A stretch of DNA of 64,000 nucleotides from DATAEY01 sp038199035 (lineage in GTDB: Bacteria > Actinomycetota > Thermoleophilia > Solirubrobacterales > Solirubrobacteraceae). Shown piece by piece: positions 1 through 7,668 of the stretch. A model generated the notes under the pieces. It was not told where the DNA came from, did not search any database, and saw only the letters and a list, made by a program, of their open reading frames with translations. Position 1 is the first letter of the stretch; the number at the start of each line of letters is the position of its first letter. Location: positions 35,615 through 99,614 of the forward strand of contig JBBPZM010000071.1 in assembly GCA_038199035.1 (NCBI GenBank), read 5' to 3'. Position numbers and translations under genes: made by a program.

Positions 1-431
1 CCCGACGAGCCGCCCGGCACGCGGGCGCGGTCCCACGGGTTGCGCACCGGCCCGAAGGCCGAGTTCTCGTTCGAGGAGCCCATGGCGAACTCGTCCTGGT
101 TGGTCTTGGCCAGGATCGACGCCCCGGCCTCGGTGAGGCGCTGCACCGCGCTGGCCGTGTACGGCGGGCGATAGCCCTCGAGGATGCGCGAGCCCGCCTG
201 GCTGGGGATCCCCTCGGTGCAGAAGAGGTCCTTGACGGCGAGGGGCATCCCCGCCAGGGGAGCGTCGGGCGGCGCATCCGCTGGGCGGTCCGCGGCCACC
301 CAGGTGAAGGCGTTGAGCTCGTCGTCGCGGGCCCCGGCCTGGCAGGCGTCGAACACCTCTGCGGTCGAGAGCTCGCCGGCCCGGACGCGCTCGATGGCCT
401 GCTTGGCGGTGAGGTCGCGCGGCTGGGTCAT
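1..431 (-). CDS. gatA: Asp-tRNA(Asn)/Glu-tRNA(Gln) amidotransferase subunit A (N-terminal part)
   Basis: This is the first ~143 codons of the amidase subunit of GatCAB, which converts Glu-tRNA(Gln) or Asp-tRNA(Asn) to the amidated form in the cytoplasm. The gene runs off the left edge. Visible amidase-signature landmarks are LAVKDLF, holding the catalytic Lys, and AKTNQDEFAMGSSNENSAFG followed by the start of the Gly-Ser-rich GGSSG stretch that carries the catalytic serines. The ATG overlaps the gatC stop as ATGA, so the two are translationally coupled. It is the last visible gene of a minus-strand run from pcrA through folD, a membrane protein and gatC. Confidence 0.95.
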   Translation of the reverse strand, partial: MTQPRDLTAKQAIERVRAGELSTAEVFDACQAGARDDELNAFTWVAADRPADAPPDAPLAGMPLAVKDLFCTEGIPSQAGSRILEGYRPPYTASAVQRLTEAGASILAKTNQDEFAMGSSNENSAFGPVRNPWDRARVPGGSS

Positions 432-712
432 GCCCCGGGTGAGGGCACGCGGAAGCCCTCGTCCCCGGCGTCGGGCGCGGCGGCCAGGGCCCGCTCGCGC
501 GGCAGGGACGGCGCGGGCACGTCGGCCCGCAGGGCGCTGGCCACCTCGACGACGTGGGAGGTCGGCGCCACTCCTTCGAGGTCGAGCTCGGAGATCTTCT
601 CGATGTGGTCGAGCACGGCCGACAGCTCCTTGGCCATCCGCTCGACCTCGTCGCTGGTGAGGTCGAGACGGGCCAGGGAGGCGACGTGCAGGACCTCGGC
701 GCGGTCGATCAT
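428..712 (-). CDS. gatC: Asp/Glu-tRNA amidotransferase subunit C
   Basis: GatC is the small scaffold subunit (94 aa here, usual size about 95) that wraps between GatA and GatB. The N-terminal helical part reads IDRAEVLHVASLARLDLTSD, the hallmark of the family, followed by a helix with AVLDHIEKISELD and the GVAPTSHVVE loop; ALRADVP is the usual family ending motif. The stop codon overlaps the gatA start (ATGA). A 59-bp gap separates it from the upstream membrane protein gene, so it probably belongs to the same transcript. gatB is not in the window. Confidence 0.95.
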   Translation of the reverse strand: MIDRAEVLHVASLARLDLTSDEVERMAKELSAVLDHIEKISELDLEGVAPTSHVVEVASALRADVPAPSLPRERALAAAPDAGDEGFRVPSPGA

Positions 713-771
713 CGAATGCCGGATTCTACGCCCGGCATGGTGGGCCGCCCGTCCGCGGCGTCCGGTGGCCG

Positions 772-1449
772 CTACACCCGAGGGGGCGGCCCACCGGCCG
801 GCGGCCCGGGGGGCGGCGAGCCTGGCGGGGGCGCCTGGCCGCCGGGTCCGGGAGGCGGCGAGCCCGGCGGAGGGGTGGTCGGAGGCGCGGGGTCGGTGCC
901 GCCGACCGGCGGCGCACCGCCTGCCGATGGCTGCGCAGCCGTGCCCGCCGGCCCGCCGTCGCCGCGCCGTCCCTGCATCTCGGCCGCGGCCTGGCTGAAG
1001 GTCGTTCCCTCGTCGCGCATGGACATGAACCCGCCCAGGGCGATCAGCGCGCAGAGCAGGAGCCCGAGATACGCCCCGAAGGCGACGCTGATGAACGCGT
1101 TGGGGCCCGGCTGGTCGATGATCCGGAACAGGACCAGGACGGTGGCCAGCACCCCGAGGGCGGTGACCGCAACGCTGGCCGCCACCGGCAGGGCCACAGA
1201 GCGCTGGGTCCCGGTGAGCACGGCCGAGGCGATCCCGGCCAGGGCGGTGATGAGCAGGAGGATGTCGAGGAGGCGGAAGGACTGCCAGGCGTTGGCGGTG
1301 ATGTCCAGCCCCGACTGCCTGGCCAGCACGTCGGTCAATCCCCCGCCCAGGCCGCCCACGCGGTACCAGGAGAAGAACATGACGATCAGCAGCAGCACGC
1401 CGGCCACACCGGCGACGACCTCACCCAGGCGCAGCTTGTTGAAGTCCAT
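772..1449 (-). CDS. small four-helix membrane protein with Pro/Gly-rich tail
   Basis: Unrecognised membrane protein of 225 aa. Four hydrophobic segments are visible (near residues 10-30, 50-70, 78-102 and 112-135, the second holding LLDILLLITALAGIASAVL). After these comes a hydrophilic stretch and a low-complexity C-terminus made of PPPGSPPPG/PPGPGG units. The start is ATG at 1449 because AGGAGA sits 5-6 nt upstream; an 18-codon longer reading lacks such a site. It lies between folD and gatC on the same strand. The Pro/Gly tail suggests an exposed flexible segment, but no function can be assigned. Confidence 0.75.
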   Translation of the reverse strand: MDFNKLRLGEVVAGVAGVLLLIVMFFSWYRVGGLGGGLTDVLARQSGLDITANAWQSFRLLDILLLITALAGIASAVLTGTQRSVALPVAASVAVTALGVLATVLVLFRIIDQPGPNAFISVAFGAYLGLLLCALIALGGFMSMRDEGTTFSQAAAEMQGRRGDGGPAGTAAQPSAGGAPPVGGTDPAPPTTPPPGSPPPGPGGQAPPPGSPPPGPPAGGPPPRV

Positions 1450-1536
1450 CGCTTCTCCTAGTTTCGCTGTGTCGCGGACCATCGCGCGGCCCGGTTGGCC
1501 CACCGTATCCGGTGGGCGAGGCGGCCGGAAGGCCTG

Positions 1537-2400
1537 CTAGAGAGCGGGGCCCTCGCCCTGCGCGCGTGCGGCGGCCAGCGTGTTGCGCAGCAGCATGGCG
1601 ATGGTCATCGGCCCGACTCCGCCCGGGACCGGGGTGATGGCCCCCGCCACCTGAGTGACCGCCTCGAAGTCCACGTCCCCCACCAAGCCCTCCGGGCCGC
1701 GGTTGATGCCCACGTCGATCACCGCCGCGCCGGGCCTGACGAAGTCCGCGCCGACCATCCGCGGGACGCCCACCGCCGCTACCAGCACGTCGGCGCGGGC
1801 ACACTCGACCGCGAGGTCGGCGGTGCGCGAGTGGCAGGTGGTGACGGTGGCGTTGCGCTCGAGCAGCAGGGCGCCGAGCGGGCGGCCGACCAGCAGCGAC
1901 CTCCCCAGGACGACGGCGCGGGCGCCCCCGAGACAAACTCCGGTGGCGTCGAGGAGCTCGATCACGCCCGCCGGCGTGCAGGGCCGCAGCCCCGGTCGCC
2001 CCTGGGCCAGTCGGCCGGCGCTGATCGGGGTGAGGCCGTCGACGTCCTTGGCCGGGTCGATCAGCGCGGTGAGGCCATCGCCGTCGAGGTGGTCGGGGAC
2101 CGGAAGCTGGAGGAGGATGCCGATGACCGCGGGATCGGCGTTGAGCTGGCCGATCAGCTCCGCGACCTGGGCCTGGGAGGAGTCGGCGGCGAGCCGGTGG
2201 TCGAAGCCGGCGATCCCCGCCTCGCCGCACGCCCGCTGCTTGCCCGAGACGTAGACGTCGGAGGCGGGGTCCTCGCCGACGAGCACGGTGGCCAGGCCGG
2301 GAGGCGATCCCCCGGCGGCGACGAGCGCGACCACGTCGCGCGCGACCTGGTAGCGCACCTTCTGCGAGATCGCCCTCCCGTCGATGATCGTGGCCGCCAC
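1537..2400 (-). CDS. folD: bifunctional methylenetetrahydrofolate dehydrogenase/cyclohydrolase
   Basis: FolD interconverts 5,10-methylene-THF, methenyl-THF and 10-formyl-THF using NADP, supplying one-carbon units for purine and fMet-tRNA synthesis. The 287-aa length is typical. Family landmarks are YVSGKQRACGEAGI with the catalytic Lys at about residue 54, LLQLPVPDHLD, the PCTPAGVIELLD loop and the Rossmann-fold motif VVLGRSLLVGRPLGALLL. It begins 6 bp after the pcrA stop on the same strand, so co-transcription is likely. Confidence 0.97.
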   Translation of the reverse strand: MAATIIDGRAISQKVRYQVARDVVALVAAGGSPPGLATVLVGEDPASDVYVSGKQRACGEAGIAGFDHRLAADSSQAQVAELIGQLNADPAVIGILLQLPVPDHLDGDGLTALIDPAKDVDGLTPISAGRLAQGRPGLRPCTPAGVIELLDATGVCLGGARAVVLGRSLLVGRPLGALLLERNATVTTCHSRTADLAVECARADVLVAAVGVPRMVGADFVRPGAAVIDVGINRGPEGLVGDVDFEAVTQVAGAITPVPGGVGPMTIAMLLRNTLAAARAQGEGPAL

Positions 2401-2406
2401 GGGCGC

Positions 2407-4593
2407 TCAGCGCGTCGAGATCGGCGCGTAGGCGGCCATCAGCTTGCGCTCGCTCCCGTCCCCCGCGAAGCGCACGACCACGATCCCCCCGGGCTCGACC
2501 GCCGTGACCACGCCGTCCCCGAAGGCGGCGTGGACGATGTCCTGGCCCAGGCGGAAGTCGGGCGCGGCGGCCTCACTGCGCGCGGAGTCCCACGACATGG
2601 CGCGGATGGCCCGCGCCCCGGTGGCGCCGGGACGGATCGCCGGCTCCTCGCGGTCGGTCAGGTCGCCGGGGATCTCGTCGAGGAAGCGCGAGCGCAGCCC
2701 GTAGGAGCGCGAGCCGAAGATCGTGCGCGTGCGCGCGAAGGTGAGGTAGAGATCGCGCTGGGCGCGCGTGATCCCCACGTAGCAGAGCCGGCGCTCCTCC
2801 TCGAGACCGCCCTCGTCCAGTGCCCGCGAGTGCGGGAACACCCCCTCCTCGCACCCGATGATGAAGACGATCGGGAACTCCAGTCCCTTGGCGTTGTGGA
2901 GCGTCATCAACGTGACCAGCCCCTCCTCGTCGCGCAGCGAGTCCTGGTCGGAGAGCAGCGAGACCTGCTGGAGGTAGGCCTCGAGCTCGCCGGTCTCGGG
3001 CCCGGCCTCGAATTCCCGCGCGCCCTCGACCAGCTCCTGGAGGTTCTCGATGCGGCCCTGGGCCTCGATCGTGCGCTCGGCCTCGAGCGCCTCCAGGTAG
3101 CCGGTGCGCCGCAGGGCGTCGTCGAGCAGCTCCCACACCCCGGCGCCCGCGTCGGCGCGCTCGCGCAGCTCGTCCATCGTCTCCATGAACCGTCCGAAGG
3201 CCTTGACCGCCGCGGTGCCCAGGCCGGGAACCTCGGCCGCGCGTCGGGCAGCCTCGAACACCGGGACGCCGGTGGTGTTCGCAAAGGCGATGACCCGTGA
3301 CAGCGACGTCTGGCCGATGCCGCGCCGGGGCGAGTTGGCGACGCGGGTGAACGCGCTCACGTCCTGCGGGTTGGCCAGCACGGTCAGGTAGGCGATCGCG
3401 TCCTTGATCTCGGCCCGGTCGTAGAATTTCGTGCCGCCGATCACCTGGTAGGCGATGTCCGCCTGGACCAGCGTGTCCTCCAGCACCCGCGACTGCGCGT
3501 TGGTGCGGTAGAAGACGGCGAGCTCCTCGCGCGAGACGCCCTCGTCGACCAGGCGCTGGATCTCGCCGGCCACGAAGCGCGCTTCCGCCCGCTCGTCGTC
3601 GAGCTCGCGGACCTTGATCGGGTCGCCCGGGCCCAGGTCGGTCCACAGCGACTTGGACTTGCGTCCGCGGTTGTTGGAGACGACGGCGTTGGCGGCGTCG
3701 AGGATCGTCTGGGTCGAGCGGTAGTTCTGCTCGAGGCGCACGACGTGGGCGTCGGGGTGGTCGTCCTCGAAGTTGAGGATGTTGGCGATGTCGGCGCCGC
3801 GGAAGCTGTAGACCCCCTGGTCGTCGTCGCCGACGACCGCGAGGTTGCGGTGCTCCCCGGACAGCAGTTGGAGCCAGCGGTACTGGGCGTGGTTGGTGTC
3901 CTGGTACTCGTCGACCAGGACGTGGCGAAAGGCGGTCGCGTAGCGCTCGCGCACCTCGGGGAAGAGCTGGAGCAGGTCGACGGCCCGGACGAGCAGGTCG
4001 TCGAAGTCCATCGCGTTGTTGCGGTGGATCTCGCGCTGGTAATGCTCGTAGGCGTCGGCCACCGTCTGCTCGAAGAACGAGCCGACGAGCTGGCGGTAAT
4101 CGTCCGGGGAGCGCAGGCGGTTCTTGGCGTCGGAGATCTGCGCCTGGACGGCGGCGGGCGGGAAGCGCTTGGGGTCGATGTCGAGGTCGTCGAGGCAGCG
4201 CTTGACCAGGCGGCGGGAGTCGGCCGAGTCGTAGATCGTGAACTGGCGGGTGTAGCCCAGGCGCTGGGCATCGGCGCGCAGCATGCGCGCGCAGGCCGAG
4301 TGGAAGGTCATGACCCACATCGCCCGCACTTGGCGACCGACGAGCAGCCCGACGCGATCGCGCATCTCCTGGGCCGCCTTGTTGGTGAAGGTGATGGCGA
4401 GGATCTCGCCGGCGTGCGCGCGCTCGGTGCGCATCAGCCAGGCGATGCGGTGGGTGAGCACGCGGGTCTTGCCGCTGCCCGCGCCGGCGAGGATGAGCAG
4501 CGGCCCGCCGGTGTGGGTGACCGCCTCGCGCTGGGGCTCGTTGAGCCCGTCCAGGAGGGCGTCGAGGTCCTGCGAGAGCGGGGCCTGGGCCAT
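2407..4593 (-). CDS. pcrA: ATP-dependent DNA helicase PcrA/UvrD
   Basis: Superfamily 1A 3'-5' helicase acting in repair, rolling-circle replication and removal of RecA filaments or stalled RNA polymerase. About 728 aa, as usual for PcrA. Motifs in order: LAGAGSGKT (Walker A, near residue 40), AITFTNKAAQEM (Ia), VDEYQDTN (II), VVGDDDQGVYSFRGAD (III), LEQNYRST (IV), VTLMTLHNAKGLEFP (V) and YVGITRAQRDL (VI). A C-terminal Tudor-like segment (FRLGQDIVHAAFGDGVV) matches the RNA-polymerase-contacting tail of PcrA. ATG 4593 gives the conserved length; the frame stays open upstream to 4662 through GTG codons, so the start is not certain. Confidence 0.96.
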   Translation of the reverse strand: MAQAPLSQDLDALLDGLNEPQREAVTHTGGPLLILAGAGSGKTRVLTHRIAWLMRTERAHAGEILAITFTNKAAQEMRDRVGLLVGRQVRAMWVMTFHSACARMLRADAQRLGYTRQFTIYDSADSRRLVKRCLDDLDIDPKRFPPAAVQAQISDAKNRLRSPDDYRQLVGSFFEQTVADAYEHYQREIHRNNAMDFDDLLVRAVDLLQLFPEVRERYATAFRHVLVDEYQDTNHAQYRWLQLLSGEHRNLAVVGDDDQGVYSFRGADIANILNFEDDHPDAHVVRLEQNYRSTQTILDAANAVVSNNRGRKSKSLWTDLGPGDPIKVRELDDERAEARFVAGEIQRLVDEGVSREELAVFYRTNAQSRVLEDTLVQADIAYQVIGGTKFYDRAEIKDAIAYLTVLANPQDVSAFTRVANSPRRGIGQTSLSRVIAFANTTGVPVFEAARRAAEVPGLGTAAVKAFGRFMETMDELRERADAGAGVWELLDDALRRTGYLEALEAERTIEAQGRIENLQELVEGAREFEAGPETGELEAYLQQVSLLSDQDSLRDEEGLVTLMTLHNAKGLEFPIVFIIGCEEGVFPHSRALDEGGLEEERRLCYVGITRAQRDLYLTFARTRTIFGSRSYGLRSRFLDEIPGDLTDREEPAIRPGATGARAIRAMSWDSARSEAAAPDFRLGQDIVHAAFGDGVVTAVEPGGIVVVRFAGDGSERKLMAAYAPISTR

Positions 4594-4791
4594 GGCCTCA
4601 ACGCTAGCGAGCACCACGGCCGTCTCGGGCCACCGGCGGCCCGGACGACCCGCCGCCGGCAAGCCGCGGGTGCACGCCCGTCTGCTCCGCCGACGAGTCC
4701 CGTCAAGCGACCGGCGCCCGGGAGAGAGCCCCGGCGGCGCGGCCGGGGGCAGGCACCCCGGGGCGCACCACCACCCTGTCCCGCCACCTGC

Positions 4792-4828
4792 TAGCGGGGG
4801 CTATCACTATTGATAGCGGGGGCTATCA
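4792..4828. promoter_or_regulatory. paired operator-like repeats upstream of the queuosine-salvage gene
   Basis: The 15-mer TAGCGGGGGCTATCA occurs at 4792-4806 and again at 4814-4828, a 22-bp period, about two helical turns. Within it GATAGC-gggg-GCTATC (4812-4827) is an inverted repeat, and GCTATC-actatt-GATAGC (4800-4817) forms a second one between copies. The AT-rich centre is unusual in this GC-rich DNA. The element ends 8 bp before the ATG at 4837, so a repressor site or a structured leader is plausible. The regulator is unknown. The rest of the gap back to pcrA (4594-4791) shows nothing else recognisable. Confidence 0.5.
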
Positions 4829-4836
4829 GCTCCGTC

Positions 4837-5543
4837 ATGGACCCTCTCCACTCCACCCCGCCTTCCGCCGACCTCTGCGACGAGGTGCGTAGGAATTGCG
4901 CGGAGATAGCGCGGTGCGCGCGATGGGTCCACATCGATGTCGGGGCCCTCGGGGCGATCGAGCCGGGGCCCGAGCCGGCTCTGGACGCCCGGAGCCACCA
5001 CCTCGACGCGGAACCCGAGGAGGTGGCGCGCTATCTGCTCACGCTGGACTCGATCAACTTTGGGTCCGGCTGGTTCCCGACCCTGCGCAAACGGCCCGGG
5101 CGCTCGGGGTACTTCACGGCGCGGAAGGATCGGCCCGGCGGCTGGCGCGCCAGCTCGCCGCCGGTATGCCGTTCTTCGCCGACCGCGGCTTCTACAAGCG
5201 GGCCCAGATCGTCCCCAGCGACCTCGCTCTTGCCGGCGTGGCCGACTTCGACGACCTCGACCGCCTGACGATCTTCGCCGACAACCTGGTCCCCCATGTC
5301 CTGCGACTCGATGGCGTGCTGGTCTACGACCCGGCGCTGGCCGCGACCATCGACGCCGGCGAGCTGCTCGCCCCCGGCCAGCGCGAGCGCGAGATCCGGG
5401 GCTGCGCCGTGCACGCCTGCGAAGAGCTCGCCCGTCGCCTCGAGGTCGCTCCGCGCACGCTCGACGCGTGGCTGTGGAATCGCGGCCAGGGCGAGCGCTA
5501 CAAGGCGCGCCCGCGCCACCGCACGCGGACCGTCTTCTATTGA
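4837..5543 (+). pseudogene. queuosine salvage protein (QNG1/DUF2419 family), internally deleted and frameshifted
   Basis: Relatives are queuosine nucleosidases that release the queuine base for tRNA modification. Two reading frames carry the family. The first (4837 to about 5120) holds VRRNCAEIARCARWVHID and LDSINFGSGWFPTLRK..GRSGYFT. The second (about 5130 to 5543, shifted by one base) holds SARRLARQLAAGMPFF, FYKRAQIV, LTIFADNLVPHVL, REREIRGCAVHACEEL and a typical C-terminus ending RTRTVFY. Joined they give about 240 residues against roughly 300-340 for the family, and the segment normally lying between the GYFT-type and SAxxL motifs is missing. A simple sequencing slip therefore cannot explain it; deletion plus frameshift, or an assembly collapse, is likely. 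Confidence 0.75.
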
Positions 5544-5544
5544 G

Positions 5545-5590
5545 GGGCGGCTCGGGAAGACCGGGCGGCTCGGGAAGACCGGGCGGCTCG
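5545..5590. repeat. 18-bp tandem repeat, 2.5 copies
   Basis: GGGCGGCTCGGGAAGACC is repeated exactly at 5545-5562 and 5563-5580, with a 10-bp partial third copy to 5590. It fills the gap between the stop of the queuosine-salvage remnant and the convergent cysE stop. No hairpin with a U-tract is evident. Confidence 0.8.
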
Positions 5591-5591
5591 C

Positions 5592-6365
5592 CTAGCCGCC
5601 GGCCGGGTTGGGTCCCCGGGCCGGGCGCAGCGGGCGCACCTCGGCGGGCCGGTGGCCCACGCCGTCGGGCTCACGGGGCGCCGCTCCGCCCCGGTCGCCC
5701 GCGATGTCGGCGACCGCCCGCTCGAGCGCTCCGATGCGGCTGGCCAGGCCGCGGATGGCGTCGGCCAGGGGGTCGGGGAGATGTACCCAGTCGGCGTCGG
5801 GGCCCTCCGGGCGCCGGCCCTCGACCCGGACGGGGTGACCGGGGTTGCCGACCACCGTCGAGTTCGGCGGCACGTCGTGGATGACCACGCTGTTGGCCCC
5901 GATCTTCGAGCCGTGGCCGATGGTGATCGGCCCCAGCAGCTTGGCGCCCGAGCCGATCGTCACGTTGTCCTGCACGGTGGGGTGTCGCTTGCCCGAGGCA
6001 AAGCCCGTCCCCCCCAGCGTCACGCCCTGGTAGAGGGTGACCGCGTCGCCGATGTCGGCCGTCTCCCCCACCACCACACCCATCCCGTGGTCGATGAAGA
6101 AGGCGTCGCCGATGCGCGCGGCGGGATGGATCTCGATCCCCGTGAGCACGCGCGTGATGGAGGCCAGCGTGCGCGGCACGACTGGGATGCCGGCCTCGTG
6201 CAGCGCGTGAGCGACGCGATGGGAGAGTACGGCGTGGATCCCGGGCCACGAGACGAGGATCTCCGCCGGTCCGACCCCGCGGGCGGCCGGGTCGCGCTCG
6301 CGGGCGGCCCCGACGTCGCGACGGACCTCGCGCGCCACCCGCGTCAGCGTGCCCAGGCCGAGCAT
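5592..6365 (-). CDS. cysE: serine O-acetyltransferase
   Basis: CysE acetylates L-serine with acetyl-CoA, giving the O-acetylserine used by CysK for cysteine synthesis. The 257-aa protein has a helical N-terminal domain (about 1-75) and a left-handed beta-helix of hexapeptide repeats (about 75-185) with IHPAARIGDAFFIDHGMG, VVVGETADIGDAVTLYQG, VTLGGTG, GKRHPTVQDNV and VVGNPGHPVR. A longer Pro/Arg-rich C-terminal tail (after about residue 190) is not part of the core. cysK lies upstream on the same strand with a 64-bp gap, so the two very likely form the cysteine pathway unit. Confidence 0.95.
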   Translation of the reverse strand: MLGLGTLTRVAREVRRDVGAARERDPAARGVGPAEILVSWPGIHAVLSHRVAHALHEAGIPVVPRTLASITRVLTGIEIHPAARIGDAFFIDHGMGVVVGETADIGDAVTLYQGVTLGGTGFASGKRHPTVQDNVTIGSGAKLLGPITIGHGSKIGANSVVIHDVPPNSTVVGNPGHPVRVEGRRPEGPDADWVHLPDPLADAIRGLASRIGALERAVADIAGDRGGAAPREPDGVGHRPAEVRPLRPARGPNPAGG

Positions 6366-6429
6366 GGCGCAAGGGTACCGGCGGCGCCTGCCCGGTCTTC
6401 GAGGGCCTCGGGCCGGAGGGTTAGACCGT

Positions 6430-7371
6430 CTAGGGCGCGAAGAACGGCGTTGACACGTAGCGCTCCCCGGAGTCGGGCAGGATCACCACGATGCGCTTGC
6501 CCCGCGACTCGGCGCGCTGCGCCACCCGCATCGCCGCCCACAGCGCCGCGCCGCAGGAGATGCCGCCCAGGACGCCCTCCCGGCGGGCCAGCACCCGGGC
6601 GGTCTCGATGGCGTCGTCGTCGCTCACCCCGATGACCTCGTCGATCACCGCGCGGTCTAGCACCGGGGGAACGAAGCCCGCCCCGATCCCCTGGATCTTG
6701 TGCGGGCCCGGTCGGCCGCCGGCGAGCACACTCGACGCCAACGGCTCGACGGCCACGACGCGCGTGCCCGGGTCGCGCTGCTTGAGCACCTCCCCCACTC
6801 CGGTGATCGTCCCGCCGGTCCCCACGCCGCCCACGAAGACGTCGACGCGGCCGTCGAGGGCGTCGAGTATCTCCGGCGCCGGGGTGCGGCGGTGGACCTC
6901 GGGGTTGGCCGGGTTGGAGAACTGGTCGGGCAGGAAGACGTCAGGCTGCTCGGCCAGCGCGCGGGCGGCCTGCACCGCCTCGTCCATCCCCCCCAGCGAC
7001 TCGACCTCCTCGACGCGGGCGCCGTAGAGGCGCAGGAGCCCGGCGCGCTCGCGGCTCATGCCCTGGGGCAGCGTGAGCACCAGGTCGTATCCGCGGGCCG
7101 CGCAGACGAAGGCGAGTGCGATGCCCGTGTTGCCGCTGGTGGCCTCGACGATCGTGGTGCGGCCCGGCTCGATGCGGCCCTGCGCCTCGGCCGCCTCGAT
7201 CATCGCCACCCCGATGCGGTCCTTGACGCTGCCGCCGGGATTGAGGGACTCCAGCTTGGCGTAGAGCTCGACCTCCAGGTCGGGCTCGAGGACGCGGGTC
7301 AGGCGGACCATCGGCGTAGCGCCGACGTGGGCCGCGATGTTGGAGGGAACCCCGGAGATGGAGCTCTTCAG
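6430..7371 (-). CDS. cysK: cysteine synthase A (O-acetylserine sulfhydrylase), possible CTG start
   Basis: PLP enzyme combining O-acetylserine with sulfide. Landmarks: NPGGSVKDRI with the PLP lysine, EATSGNTG, GGVGTGGTITG for phosphate binding and ILPDSGERYVST at the end. The first ATG is at 7311, but the frame upstream encodes NIAAHVGATP, which is the usual N-terminal start of CysK (compare NILETIGNTPLVRL), and contains no ATG, GTG or TTG. The only candidate is CTG at 7371, which overlaps the upstream lipoprotein stop as CTGA and could be used by termination-reinitiation. I extend the gene to it; the conservative call is 6430-7311 (293 aa). Confidence 0.8.
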   Translation of the reverse strand: MKSSISGVPSNIAAHVGATPMVRLTRVLEPDLEVELYAKLESLNPGGSVKDRIGVAMIEAAEAQGRIEPGRTTIVEATSGNTGIALAFVCAARGYDLVLTLPQGMSRERAGLLRLYGARVEEVESLGGMDEAVQAARALAEQPDVFLPDQFSNPANPEVHRRTPAPEILDALDGRVDVFVGGVGTGGTITGVGEVLKQRDPGTRVVAVEPLASSVLAGGRPGPHKIQGIGAGFVPPVLDRAVIDEVIGVSDDDAIETARVLARREGVLGGISCGAALWAAMRVAQRAESRGKRIVVILPDSGERYVSTPFFAP

Positions 7372-7604
7372 TTACCCGGGCCGTCGCACGGGTCGACGCC
7401 CGGGGTGGAGCCGCCCTGCTCGTCGTTGACGCCGTCCTGGGCGACGCCCTTGGGCTGGTGGATGCAGGGCGAGGGAGGAGCCGGCGAGTTCGCGGCGTGC
7501 GACGGCGAGGGGAGCTTCTCGCTCGAGCAGCCGGCGGCCGAGAGCGCCACGGCGGCGGCCGCGGCCAGGCTGAGGAGGATGCGCGGGGCTCGATCGACGC
7601 TCAC
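7368..7604 (-). CDS. small secreted lipoprotein
   Basis: Predicted 78-aa lipoprotein. A GTG start at 7604 gives a basic n-region, a hydrophobic stretch rich in Ala/Leu and a lipobox ALSAAGC with the lipidated Cys near residue 26. The mature part is short, Ser/Pro-rich, and ends in an acidic/Gly stretch with one further pair of Cys residues (PCIHQ and DPCDG) that could form a disulfide. No family is recognised. Its stop codon shares two bases with the possible CTG start of cysK. The upstream glycosyltransferase ends 64 bp before the start. Confidence 0.6.
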   Translation of the reverse strand: MSVDRAPRILLSLAAAAAVALSAAGCSSEKLPSPSHAANSPAPPSPCIHQPKGVAQDGVNDEQGGSTPGVDPCDGPGN

Positions 7605-7668
7605 GGCTCGCGACCAAGCTACTACGGTCCCGCGACGACGGGCAAGCGCCAACCGCCAGCCGCACGGC

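Noticed and set aside
1495..3300. 601-codon plus-strand frame
   Set aside because: Antisense to folD and pcrA, which have full family motifs; product is Arg/Gly/His-rich without domains.
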